The position numbers were made by a program, and so were the translations under genes. A DNA stretch of 53,705 nucleotides from Alkaliphilus serpentinus (lineage in GTDB: Bacteria > Bacillota > Clostridia > Peptostreptococcales > Natronincolaceae). The stretch covers positions 1 to 53,705 of the forward strand of contig NZ_WBZB01000055.1 in NCBI RefSeq assembly GCF_009017255.1, written 5' to 3'. This document shows, one piece after another, positions 42,248-51,549 of this stretch. The number at the start of each line of letters is the position of its first letter. The stretch's first letter is position 1. The notes beneath the pieces are model-generated. The model saw only the letters and a program-made list of their open reading frames with translations, was not told the DNA's origin and did no database searches.

Positions 42248-43441
42248 TTATCTATAAGTATCAAATTTAATCTCTTTTATTAATTGGTCACAGCTCTCCA
42301 TAGTAATATTAAAAAGCTTTAATACCTTTTCATCTATTTCTTTTTGATGGCATTTGCAAATAATACTCCAAGAGTAAATATCTGCAATATGTACCAGGGA
42401 AACCAATTCTTTATTTATTACCAGTTCATCAAATGGATTGTGATGAAACAAGGCAGATTCTACTATGGGATGGGGAAGCTCCCACCAGTTTAATAAAAAT
42501 CCGCCTATCTCCTGGTGAGAAGGCTCTAAAAATTCCATTTCCTCAAAATAATAAAATGCATCTTGATTATTCTTAATACCTGATGTTACTTTCAAATACT
42601 CATCAGTAAAGTTATTGAGTAAAATGACCTTTCCGATATCATGAAGCAAACCTGCCACTGCACAAGTATCGGGTATTTTTTTATGTAGCAGTCGACTGTA
42701 GAGAAAAGATAAAATTTTATTGGTTATGGCCGAATGCGTCCAAATCATCTTAATATCTCTATGAAACTGCATATTTTTTATACCCTCTAAGGCTTTAAAA
42801 GTGCTGGTGCTTAAAATGATGTTTTGTACATTTGTAAGTCCCAAGTAAATAATTGCCTGCTTGATGGAGCCTGTTTGTATTCCATAAAAGGAAGAGTTTA
42901 CTATCTCAAGTATTTTTGCAGCTATTGAAGGATCCCTTTCTATTACCTCTGCAATTACCTTCATATCAGCATCCTGCTTAATTAAGCTATTCACCTTATC
43001 ATATATTTTTTCTGGTGTAGGTAGACAATCTATTTTATTGATGAGCTCAAGAAGCTTTTTATTTTTTAGTAAATCTTCTACTTTGAAAATTTGCTCTATG
43101 GTATTTACCAGCTCTTGATTTTTCCAAGGCTTAAGAAGATAAAGCTTTGCCAAGCTACTTCGTTTTATTTTTAATAGGGTACCTTCATCCATGTGTCCAC
43201 TTAGCACAAGCCTTATGGTGGAAGGAAAACGGTCTTTTGCTTTTTCTAGGAGTTGATACCCGCTTATTCCCGACATAATTACATCAGTTACCAACAAGTC
43301 TATCTTTTCACTGTTTAATATAATTAAGGCTTCTTCTCCACCATTTGCAGTAAAAATATTGTATTTGCTATTATTAAATACTCTCCTTAATGACTTCAAT
43401 ATCTGCTCTTCATCATCTACAAATAGTATATTTTTGTTCAC
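42248..43441 (-). CDS. Response regulator with HDOD output domain
   Basis: The 397-residue protein has an N-terminal receiver (FVDDEEQILKSLRRVF, phosphoacceptor Asp53, Lys in LLKPWKNQE) and an HDOD domain (residues about 135-330; INSSFYG-like, TCAVAGLLHDIGKVIL). HDOD proteins affect c-di-GMP signalling, motility or regulation without clear enzymatic activity. The start is a GTG at 43441 with AGGTGAT upstream. It follows the kinase gene by 34 bases and is probably its partner. Confidence 0.92.
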   Translation of the reverse strand: MNKNILFVDDEEQILKSLRRVFNNSKYNIFTANGGEEALIILNSEKIDLLVTDVIMSGISGYQLLEKAKDRFPSTIRLVLSGHMDEGTLLKIKRSSLAKLYLLKPWKNQELVNTIEQIFKVEDLLKNKKLLELINKIDCLPTPEKIYDKVNSLIKQDADMKVIAEVIERDPSIAAKILEIVNSSFYGIQTGSIKQAIIYLGLTNVQNIILSTSTFKALEGIKNMQFHRDIKMIWTHSAITNKILSFLYSRLLHKKIPDTCAVAGLLHDIGKVILLNNFTDEYLKVTSGIKNNQDAFYYFEEMEFLEPSHQEIGGFLLNWWELPHPIVESALFHHNPFDELVINKELVSLVHIADIYSWSIICKCHQKEIDEKVLKLFNITMESCDQLIKEIKFDTYR

Positions 43442-43475
43442 TATTTATCACCTAACACTCTCAGACTCCAAGTTA

Positions 43476-44846
43476 TTATTTTTTTACTAACTTACGCTTC
43501 ATGGGTTCAATCGGTAGCTTAATGGTAAATTTTGTGCCCACACCAGGGGTACTATCAACTATGATCTCACCGCCATTCTTGTTGACAATAATATCATATG
43601 CAATACTAAGCCCTAGTCCAGTCCCCTGTCCTGTGGGTTTAGTTGTAAAAAAAGGATCAAAAATTCTATTTTTGTATACATCTTCTATGCCTATCCCATT
43701 ATCTTCTATTTGGCAGATAATATATTCCTTTGACCATCTACTGCTGACAGTTATCAAACCTAAAGCATCAGATTTTTTTTCTTTTATTGCGTATAAGGCA
43801 TTTAGAGTCACGTTAAGCAATACCTGGTTAATTTGGTTTCCTAATACTTGGATTACTGGAATATCACTCAAAACTTCTACAACCCGGGCATGATGTTTGA
43901 TTTCATTTCTAGCCACCAGCAATACATTTTTTATTCCTTCATTTAAGCTATATGCTTCTAGTCGGGTATTTTGATCAACCCTTGAAAAAGTTTTTAGACT
44001 CATTACAATTTCGCTAATTCTTTCTAATCCGTCCTCAATATCCTCAAATAGCTCTTCAAGATCCCTACCAATAAAGTCCAGATCTATTTTTTCCTCCAAG
44101 TTTTTAATTTGATCAATTTCTGTTTTTAATTTTTCTCTTGGGGCATGATGAAAGCTACTTATACAGCTTCTATAGGCATCAAGGACTTTCTTATAGCTAT
44201 CAAAATAATTTCTTGAGGTTTCAAAGTTACTGTATATATACCCTAAAGGATTATTAACTTCATGGGCCACCCCCGCAGCCAGCTGTCCAATTGCCGCCAG
44301 CTTCTCTTGCTGTAGAAGCTGCTGTTGGGTATGTTTTAATTCGTCCATCGCCTTCGTTAATTCCTTGTTATTTTCCATCAGCTTTTTTTCAATTTTTTTA
44401 CACTCTGTAATGTCCCTTGCAACAGATAATACAAGGTTTTGTCCCTCTAATATAAAAATGCTTGCATTGACTTCAACGGGTATTGGCATTCCAGATTTGG
44501 CAAAGAAAATCATTTCAAAGAATACAGGCTCTTCTTGAAGCAATTGATTTTTTACTTTTTCTGCACTGCTGTTATCCATATGACTTCCTAATTTTTCAGG
44601 AGGAAGTGCAAGAAATTCTTCCCGTGTATAGCCAAGCTTACTACAAGTAGTATCGTTTACTTCAATGACTGAACCAGGAAGACCTTCATCCCCCATGATA
44701 GAGAAAAAGATAAAATCATTTGTGTTTTGAAATAGCTTAGAAAATGTCTTCAATTGGTTTTTATCCAGTAGTTTTTCTAAATTTAATGGCCATTTTAGGT
44801 GAGACTTTGACGTTTTCATCTCCTCATTAGATCTATGGCTTTGCAT
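43476..44846 (-). CDS. PAS-domain histidine kinase
   Basis: The 456-residue kinase has a PAS domain (residues about 35-150), a coiled linker rich in Gln and Leu, HisKA with the phosphorylated His in GVAHEVNNPLGY near residue 197, and HATPase with DNGIGIEDVYK, FTTKPTGQGTGLGLSIAYDI. No membrane helices, so it is a cytoplasmic sensor. It lies between two response regulators (LytTR 22 bases upstream, HDOD 34 bases downstream). GGGGTGAG precedes the ATG. Confidence 0.94.
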   Translation of the reverse strand: MQSHRSNEEMKTSKSHLKWPLNLEKLLDKNQLKTFSKLFQNTNDFIFFSIMGDEGLPGSVIEVNDTTCSKLGYTREEFLALPPEKLGSHMDNSSAEKVKNQLLQEEPVFFEMIFFAKSGMPIPVEVNASIFILEGQNLVLSVARDITECKKIEKKLMENNKELTKAMDELKHTQQQLLQQEKLAAIGQLAAGVAHEVNNPLGYIYSNFETSRNYFDSYKKVLDAYRSCISSFHHAPREKLKTEIDQIKNLEEKIDLDFIGRDLEELFEDIEDGLERISEIVMSLKTFSRVDQNTRLEAYSLNEGIKNVLLVARNEIKHHARVVEVLSDIPVIQVLGNQINQVLLNVTLNALYAIKEKKSDALGLITVSSRWSKEYIICQIEDNGIGIEDVYKNRIFDPFFTTKPTGQGTGLGLSIAYDIIVNKNGGEIIVDSTPGVGTKFTIKLPIEPMKRKLVKK

Positions 44847-44868
44847 ACATACTCACCCCTATTCACAA

Positions 44869-45717
44869 TCAAAACCTTAGTAATTTTTTTAACCTCTTCA
44901 TAGCACCTCTGCTGACTGGTATACTTTCTTTTCCTTCCTTTAACTTAAGGTTATAAGCAGAGTTAAACCATGGCACTATTTTTTCTACCCTCTCGATATT
45001 TACAATATAACCTCTGTGGCATCGAAAGAAATGATCTTTATCCAAATTATTTTCCCATGAGTTTAATGAATCAGTACTTTTGTATTTTCCCATTTCTGTT
45101 ATAACAAAAACATCTCCCTCCATTGCCATCAAATAAATGATCTCCGAAGGATCAATCAGTATAATGTTTTCATCGTCTCGAACCGGATATTTTCTAATAG
45201 CTTTGGCTTTTGATGCCTCTTTTTTAGCAGACATGGGGGACTCCAGGATTTGTTCAAAGGATTTTAATCGGTTAGACACCTCAACGATATGATCTCTGCT
45301 GTCATTTATAATTTCATATAGTGAAGCTTTTTTTTCCTGTTCTCGTTTGCTTGCTAGGGCTTTTTCAACTACCTCAATGACCTCTTGATTTTTCCATGGT
45401 TTAGAAAAGTAGTAATAAATACTGCCTTCATTTATTGCAGAAATGGCAATGTTAGTGTCTGTATAGCCGGTTATTAAAATTCTAATGGTATCAGGAGTAT
45501 TTTTCTTGGCAATTTTAAATACATCAATTCCTGACATATTAGGCATATTATGATCACAAATAATAATGTCTATTATATGATGGGCCATTATATCCAATGC
45601 CTTCTCCGGTGTTGTTGTGCTTAACACTTCATATTTATTTCTATCAAATATACGCCTTTGGGCATTTATTACTTTCAGTTCATCATCTACAATTAGAATC
45701 GTTGCATCCTTTTCCAT
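44869..45717 (-). CDS. LytTR-family response regulator
   Basis: The 282-residue protein has a receiver domain (ILIVDDELKVINAQRRIF, Asp55, SKPWKNQE) and a C-terminal LytTR DNA-binding domain (IILIDPSEIIYLMAMEGDV, FFRCHRGYIVNIERVEKI). It should regulate transcription when phosphorylated by the adjacent PAS kinase. The receiver strongly resembles that of the HDOD regulator (both contain KPWKNQE), suggesting common origin or shared partner. AAGGGG precedes the ATG. Confidence 0.94.
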   Translation of the reverse strand: MEKDATILIVDDELKVINAQRRIFDRNKYEVLSTTTPEKALDIMAHHIIDIIICDHNMPNMSGIDVFKIAKKNTPDTIRILITGYTDTNIAISAINEGSIYYYFSKPWKNQEVIEVVEKALASKREQEKKASLYEIINDSRDHIVEVSNRLKSFEQILESPMSAKKEASKAKAIRKYPVRDDENIILIDPSEIIYLMAMEGDVFVITEMGKYKSTDSLNSWENNLDKDHFFRCHRGYIVNIERVEKIVPWFNSAYNLKLKEGKESIPVSRGAMKRLKKLLRF

Positions 45718-45879
45718 CTCTAACCCCTTAATAGTATCTCGTACTCAAAATCTCTGCAGCAATCTCCATTTAGTAAGTGCAGCTAGTAAAATATTAATAG
45801 CATCCAAAATACTAACTAACTCATATTCTTATCAATTAAAATTTCCAAAGTCTGATCCCACTTTAACTAGTCTTATATA

Positions 45880-47555
45880 TTATTTATTTAACTTTGTCAA
45901 TTCATCCACAAAGGCTGGTCTTTTTCTATATAAGCAAATTAGCTCATTAATTACATCTTCCTGATTTTTCTTTCCGGCTATCTTTTTAAATCTCTTAAGT
46001 ATTCCGCATACACCTTGATAGGCCCTTCTATTAGATGAAGAATTTGCTGCTGCTTTAATGTATTTTTTATAAATCTCAATAACCTCGTCCTTAAACTTAT
46101 TCTCTAGCATCCCAGCATATTCTTCTATGATTCTTGGGTTTTCCCTTACAAACTCCATTAACTCATCTAAATCATTTTCTTCTACTATGAGTTTAAGATA
46201 CATATTCCTACCATGCCAACCCTTATCCTTTTTCAGCTCTTGCTTTATGTTATTATAAAATACTAACTTATGCCCGGTTACTAATTCTTTCAATTCCCTA
46301 TAATATTCAAAATTTCCATCAAATAAAAGCTCTTTTCCTAATTTCTCCTGCTCTTCTTTTTGGCAAAGTTCCTTATAGGCTTCATATCTTATTTTTTTCC
46401 ATTTTGATACTAATCCTGCAGATTGTTTATCTTTCTTTTCCCCCGCAAGAGCTAATTCTATAACTTTATGGTAGTTCTTATCTTTCATGTATTTATCTAT
46501 AAGTAGTTCTCTAAAAGATGTAAAGTTGAGATTAGCTTTTATAAATTCTTCAGCTTCTTCTTGAGTTCCATACTCTGCTATCAACTCAAATAATATTTTG
46601 AGCATTCTTTCATTGCTGTATCTTTTATACTCATCACCGAGGTTTGTATTCACCGAATATTCTATTTTCATTCTTAGCTTATTCCTTAACTCTTCTACAT
46701 CAGCAAATTCTGCACATAGTCTGAGGATATCAATTCTATAATCTTCCCATCCATCAAAAACCTTGTTATCGCTTTGTAGCACCAGCTTATTAAATATCTT
46801 TTCTCTTAAATCAATATATAGATCAGCACTATCAGTTACAATTTCTCCTATCAGTTCTATGGTTTCTGTTACTAAAAAGCCTATATTTCCATTAGAATCA
46901 TCTGCATATTGAAAAGCTTCAACCGCCTCCTGCAGCAGTAAAAATGCGATATCTAAAGCTAATAGTATATCATCGGTGTCTCTTACTTTATCTAATAAAT
47001 CTTCCATCTCACTGACAAAAGCAGAGTTTTGTCTGTATGTAATAAAGCCTTCTCTACCTGTATATTTCCTCACGATAGAATCTATAAGCTTTTTACATTT
47101 TTCAAGTTCCTGCCCATCATCAGCATTTGAATATTTAACAATGAGGCTATTCTTTAAAGTTATATCCTTTTTAGCTATGTCTATTATTATTCTGATCAGT
47201 TCTTCTTTAGAAAGATTGTTTAAAACTTCTTTTATCTCTGGCTGCTTTACTACATCTTTTTTCCCACTTGTTCCGCTATCCTTACTATTCAAGATCACAA
47301 ATAGCTCAAAATAAGCTGCCACTTGATGCTTGCATATAGGGCCAAAATCATAAGGACAATCACACTCAGAATACAATATTTCTCCATTGTCATCTATATT
47401 TACTACAACCTCGTAATCTTCACTTCCTTGAACTTGAAAAACATATTCATTATCTCCCTGATTATATGTTTCAACGATATTTCCTTCAATGTAATAGTCA
47501 TATCCTCTTCTAAAATTGTCTTGTTTATTTGGGACTCAAAATTATTTATATTCAT
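45880..47555 (-). CDS. SWIM zinc-finger protein (one-base frameshift near the start)
   Basis: The 3' frame (45880-47376, 498 residues) begins only at CDCPYDFGPICKHQVAAYF, the CxCx(n)CxH SWIM zinc finger, with a TTG as its only start. The preceding frame from ATG 47555 (GTGAGGTG ribosome binding site) reads MNINNFESQINKTILE and is joined by adding one A near 47508, giving GYDYYIEGNIVETYNQGDN then the SWIM motif. The restored protein has about 558 residues with a long helical repeat-rich region typical of SWIM proteins in Firmicutes. SWIM domains bind DNA or proteins; the role is unknown. Confidence 0.78.
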
Positions 47556-47666
47556 CTATAGCACCTCACTTCTTCTAAAAGGGTAACTCTTCAGTATCAT
47601 CATCTTTTGGAAAGACATATCATCCACCTTATCTGTGTGCCTTGAACCATCATCTTTATTGTTGCC

Positions 47667-47975
47667 CTAATCAATACCACTACATTCCCCAATGAAATGA
47701 CAGTATGTGTAACACACAGGAACCGTCCCCTTGTGTTCTCTGTGTTCCATCTTTATTACTTTTTTCTGGCTGACTTTCAGTAGAATATTTAATAATATTT
47801 TAACACGGTACAAACTATAAAGTCCAATATAAAGCATTTCATAATGTTCTATCGCAACCATTTCTTCTGCTTTTATGTTTTTACCCATATTCCATGAAAG
47901 ATCCCTGTACAGTGCAACTGCTCCTTCTTCCCCTTCAGTAGCCTGATATTTGCATACAGCATATTTAGAGCTCAC
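47667..47975 (-). CDS. Short ORF ending inside a repeat copy
   Basis: The frame starts at GTG 47975, overlapping the previous stop as GTGA. Its first 72 residues (AVCKYQATEGEEGAVALYRD, YIGLYSLYRVKILLNILLKV) look like real coding sequence with one amphipathic helix; the last 30 residues come from the repeat at 47711. The natural end is probably lost. No family is recognised. Confidence 0.4.
   Translation of the reverse strand: MSSKYAVCKYQATEGEEGAVALYRDLSWNMGKNIKAEEMVAIEHYEMLYIGLYSLYRVKILLNILLKVSQKKVIKMEHREHKGTVPVCYTYCHFIGECSGID
47711..47737 (-). repeat. GGGGACGGTTCC hairpin repeat, copy 10
   Basis: Minus-oriented copy with arms AACACAA and TGTGTGTT and one GAACACAGA unit before it. It supplies the last codons of the short ORF read from 47975. 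Confidence 0.9.
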
Positions 47976-48223
47976 TGTTTTAGGAGCTTTTTTCTAAGGA
48001 GTTTGACTAAAAATAATATTATAATTGGAATCACAGTCAAAAAATGAATATATGGTTTTACCATTTCTATGAGGGTTAACAATGACTCGAAACTTTCGTT
48101 TAAGGATTGTCCGATGAACAACAATACCAGAACATAAAGTCCACCAAAGATGGAAGCTATGATTAGTGGTGAGATGAGTAATGCTATTGTAATTATTACA
48201 AGTTTAATAGGCTTGTTTTTCAT
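47972..48223 (-). CDS. Small two-helix membrane protein
   Basis: The 83-residue product has two hydrophobic helices (about residues 7-37 and 57-77) and a basic end (KLLRKKLLKQ). No family is recognised. Its start overlaps the MFS gene by 20 bases with AAAGGAG upstream, so it is co-translated with the exporter. Confidence 0.6.
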   Translation of the reverse strand: MKNKPIKLVIITIALLISPLIIASIFGGLYVLVLLFIGQSLNESFESLLTLIEMVKPYIHFLTVIPIIILFLVKLLRKKLLKQ

Positions 48224-49451
48224 GGGTAGTCTCCTTTTTTTCGTACGGTTTTGCTAATAGGTAGCTGATTAAGCCACAGATAATCATGGTGATCCCTGCA
48301 ATTTTCATCCAATTATCAATACCGATTATTTCAGATACTGGACCTGCGATAAACATACTTACAGGAGCAGCAAAACTCATAACACTTGTGATGAGAGAAA
48401 GTACTTTACCAAGGTGCTTATCGTCGATTGATTTTTGTACGTAGGCCGTGAAGGGGATGCTAAAGCCCATACCCATACAACCAATGATAAAGATTACAAT
48501 ACAAAACACAAAAAATAAGTTACTTGTTAAAAAGCCTATAATAAAGGCACATAGACCAAGGATGGAGGAGCTTAAACCAATCATAAGAAATTGTTTCTTT
48601 AAACCACCAGTTATGCCAATAATCATAGCAGATATTAACATACCCACTCCAAATAGTGTTTGAACCAATCCGTTATGCCAAGCGGTTCCGTTAAAAAAGG
48701 ATTGAACCATTATTGGAAAAAATGTTCCGATAGGAACAAATATAATGGTTGTAATAAGCATTGGCAGTGCGAGGCGTATTAGGACCTTATTTGATCTAAA
48801 GGCTTGAAACCCTTCTTTAATATCTTTGAGGATAGGTGGGTGTTCTGACTTTGATTTGCTTGTAGGAACAGATATACCAGCTAAAGTGAGCACAGCCATG
48901 AATGCACCAATAACATCTAATAACATGGCAAAAGGTAGGGTGGTAATACTCATAATAAGAGCACCTAACATGGGACCAAGAATGTTGGTGGCAGAGTTAA
49001 CCATCTGTCCCATACCCCCAGCTTTTGTTAGTTCTGCTTTAGGCACTAAGCTTGGAATGATAGCTTGTAATGCAGGCTTGTGGAACGTTTCACCAATAGC
49101 TCTTAAAAACAGAGTAACATACACAATGATAATGGATTCGTAACCGAGTATAAATAGAATAAATAAGGCTAAACTTGAAGTGGCAACAAGAATATCTGCT
49201 GTAATCATAATGAGTTTTCGGTTGTAACGGTCAATCCATACTCCAGCAAACAATCCAAGAATCGCCTGTGGTAGTAAGCCAACAACACTTGCAATGGTGA
49301 TGGCTATCGGTGAACCAGTTGTTATGGTAATCCACCAGATTATAGAGAACTGGACAACACTTGAGCTTAATAGTGAAAAAGTTTGACCAATATATATTTG
49401 AAAGAAAGTTTTCTTCCATGATTTATTTGAGCTTTTTACTGTTTTCGTCAT
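48204..49451 (-). CDS. MFS multidrug exporter (MacAB-type Major Facilitator)
   Basis: The 415-residue protein has about 12 hydrophobic helices and the MFS loop signature GVWIDRYNRKLIMI (motif A); LFLRAIGETFHKPALQAIIPSLV is typical of the macrolide-efflux (Mef-like) branch. It should export drugs or a metabolite with proton exchange. The ATG at 49451 follows AAGGAG; the 24 codons upstream overlap the glycosyltransferase gene and lack a site. It follows that gene by 35 bases, with the two small membrane genes behind it. Confidence 0.9.
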   Translation of the reverse strand: MTKTVKSSNKSWKKTFFQIYIGQTFSLLSSSVVQFSIIWWITITTGSPIAITIASVVGLLPQAILGLFAGVWIDRYNRKLIMITADILVATSSLALFILFILGYESIIIVYVTLFLRAIGETFHKPALQAIIPSLVPKAELTKAGGMGQMVNSATNILGPMLGALIMSITTLPFAMLLDVIGAFMAVLTLAGISVPTSKSKSEHPPILKDIKEGFQAFRSNKVLIRLALPMLITTIIFVPIGTFFPIMVQSFFNGTAWHNGLVQTLFGVGMLISAMIIGITGGLKKQFLMIGLSSSILGLCAFIIGFLTSNLFFVFCIVIFIIGCMGMGFSIPFTAYVQKSIDDKHLGKVLSLITSVMSFAAPVSMFIAGPVSEIIGIDNWMKIAGITMIICGLISYLLAKPYEKKETTHEKQAY

Positions 49452-49486
49452 TAGGAATCTCCTTGTTAAGTATAAATAGGTAAATA

Positions 49487-50734
49487 TTAGTTTTCTAATA
49501 GGTGGACGATAATGTCTGCGCATTCTTTTGCACCGTTTTCTAATTGGATGGCACTACCTACAGATTTGGCTTTTGCAATGAGTGTTGGTTCGTGTGCATC
49601 AATAATTGTTTGGCTCAGGTTATCTGAATTTAAGTCATTGATATATATTGGTTTAACACCGATGCCAAGATCATAGGAGCGGTGTGCCCAAGCAAACTGG
49701 TCATTGGAGAAAGGTACAATGATGCTTGGAACTCCGGCGCTAAAGCCTGCAGCAGAGGTTCCTGCTCCACCGTGGTGACATACAGCTGATACATGTTTGA
49801 ATAACCATGTATGTGGAACGCTATCTAAGGCGTAAATATTGTCCGGTAAGTTATCTGGATGTCCGAAGCCTAGAATAACAGCACGCCTACCACTTTTTTT
49901 AATACCCTCTATGATAGTCTCTTTTAAGGTCTTATGTTTTTTTATCATGGACATAGATCCAAATCCAATGTAAATCGGTTTTTCTCCTGTATTAAGAAAA
50001 TCGACTAATGTCTGATCCGGAGTGTAATCATGGGCTTCTTCTACGAACCAATATCCTTTTTGGTGTATATGAGGATTCCAGTCAGATGGTCGGTTGAAAA
50101 TTTGGTTACTACATGAAATGATGGCTGGATTTTTTGGATTATTATGCAATTCATATGGAGCTCCAAAGTTTTTAGGTAACTGTCCGAATTCTTTTTTCCA
50201 GAATGTCTTTACTGAGTTCTTTCCAGCCATCCATAACATACCTTGGATTAGCTTGTAGCTTAATTTTTTCTTAAAGGTGCTTGGTTTTGATTTACCGTAC
50301 ATCACAACAGATAGATATTCATTGGTTCTGTGTATTGGGAATGGCGAAGCAAGGACTGCTGGTATGTTAAGTTGCTGCGCTGCAAAATACCCGATGGTAC
50401 AACCTGGGTGATAAATGATAAGTTCACTGTCTTTACATGCCTTGTAGTAGCCTGTGTTGGTGTATAGGCCATAGCGTTTCATTTTGTTAAAGGTGAGCAG
50501 CATTTTTAGTGGATTATCTGATGAGCCTGCATCTTCAAGTAGTTTGGGGTCAATGTCTAACTCATCCATATTCACGTTTATTGGATAGAAGTTAATGTTG
50601 TAGCCTTCAATGAAGCCTTTAAAGTTATCAGGTCCCGCTATTCTGACGTTTTTTCCCTGTTTTATTAGTTGCTGGGCTAGTGCAATATATGGTTGGAAAT
50701 CTCCTCTTGAACCTGCGCATAAAATAGTAATCAT
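49487..50734 (-). CDS. Family 1 glycosyltransferase (UGT/macrolide-glycosyltransferase type)
   Basis: The 415-residue enzyme begins MITILCAGSRGDFQPYIALAQ, the N-terminal acceptor domain of sterol and macrolide glycosyltransferases, and carries HHGGAGTSAAGFSAGVPSI and the following FSNDQFAWAHR, the nucleotide-sugar donor signature. It should transfer a sugar to a small hydrophobic acceptor. The ATG at 50734 follows GAAGGAG; 29 codons upstream are open without a site. It is first in an operon with the MFS exporter and divergent from a TetR regulator, an arrangement suggestive of inactivate-and-export resistance. Confidence 0.92.
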   Translation of the reverse strand: MITILCAGSRGDFQPYIALAQQLIKQGKNVRIAGPDNFKGFIEGYNINFYPINVNMDELDIDPKLLEDAGSSDNPLKMLLTFNKMKRYGLYTNTGYYKACKDSELIIYHPGCTIGYFAAQQLNIPAVLASPFPIHRTNEYLSVVMYGKSKPSTFKKKLSYKLIQGMLWMAGKNSVKTFWKKEFGQLPKNFGAPYELHNNPKNPAIISCSNQIFNRPSDWNPHIHQKGYWFVEEAHDYTPDQTLVDFLNTGEKPIYIGFGSMSMIKKHKTLKETIIEGIKKSGRRAVILGFGHPDNLPDNIYALDSVPHTWLFKHVSAVCHHGGAGTSAAGFSAGVPSIIVPFSNDQFAWAHRSYDLGIGVKPIYINDLNSDNLSQTIIDAHEPTLIAKAKSVGSAIQLENGAKECADIIVHLLEN

Positions 50735-50767
50735 GGTATAGTCTCCTTCGTTATTTTTTGATGTTTG

Positions 50768-50856
50768 ATTAATCCGACAATTTGTTGTATGATAAAAGTA
50801 TAAATGAGAGTTCCTAGACATTCAATCAACAATGTTCATGAATGTGTTGGATTAAT
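50768..50856. promoter_or_regulatory. Divergent control region of the TetR and glycosyltransferase genes
   Basis: ATTAATCCGACA (50768-50779) and TGTTGGATTAAT (50845-50856) are inverted repeats with one mismatch, placed at opposite ends of the divergent spacer, next to each start. ACATTCA/TGAATGT also pairs inside it. They are candidate TetR-type operators controlling both genes. Confidence 0.5.
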
Positions 50857-50868
50857 GAAAGGATTATT

Positions 50869-51498
50869 ATGAATAAAAAACAACCGGAAACAACAGAACG
50901 TACCAAGCAGATTATTAAAGATGCTTTTTGGGAGCTATACAAAGAGAAAAAGATTGAGAAAATTACGGTAAAAGATATTACGATGAAAGCTGGATTTAAC
51001 CGGTCAACCTTTTATGTATATTTTATTGATGTATATGATGTGCTGAATCAGATTGAAGAAGATGTAATGCCTGGGATGGAGCATATTCCACCTACAGGCC
51101 AAGTGCAGTCACCATCACCAGATTTTATGGGTGATTTAATAACAATATATGAAAAGAACAGTGAGTATTTTTCGGTGCTACTTAGTGAAAAGGGAGATCC
51201 TGCGTTTACAGTGAGGATGAAAAATTTATTTAAGGACATGATGAAAGAATCTATGAAGGATTTGCTTAATAAAGGTGATGTGATTGATGAATTGGAGCTT
51301 GATTATGCCCTTGAGTTTTTTACTGGTGCCACCATATCGGTAGTTAAGCATTGGTATGACAGTGGAAAGAATATGCCCATGGAGAAATTGATGCCTCTCA
51401 TGCAACAATTAATGAGTAATCGATTCACAGATAAAGTGATACTTTTGAAGGATAAAAATAAGGTTTCCAGCAATCGGTTCTTGCCACCGAAATTTTGA
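50869..51498 (+). CDS. TetR/AcrR-family regulator
   Basis: The 209-residue protein has an N-terminal HTH (RTKQIIKDAFWELYKEKKIEK, ITVKDITMKAGFNRSTFYVYF) and a C-terminal ligand domain with FFTGATISVVKHWYDSG, typical of the TetR_C group of Firmicutes. It probably represses the divergent glycosyltransferase-MFS operon. The ATG at 50869 follows AAAGGATTATT; an in-frame ATG nine codons earlier lacks a site. Confidence 0.9.
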   Translation: MNKKQPETTERTKQIIKDAFWELYKEKKIEKITVKDITMKAGFNRSTFYVYFIDVYDVLNQIEEDVMPGMEHIPPTGQVQSPSPDFMGDLITIYEKNSEYFSVLLSEKGDPAFTVRMKNLFKDMMKESMKDLLNKGDVIDELELDYALEFFTGATISVVKHWYDSGKNMPMEKLMPLMQQLMSNRFTDKVILLKDKNKVSSNRFLPPKF

Positions 51499-51549
51499 AA
51501 ACCTTTGATTATAAATTATCCTTAACACTGTTGCATAGAGCAATAACCT

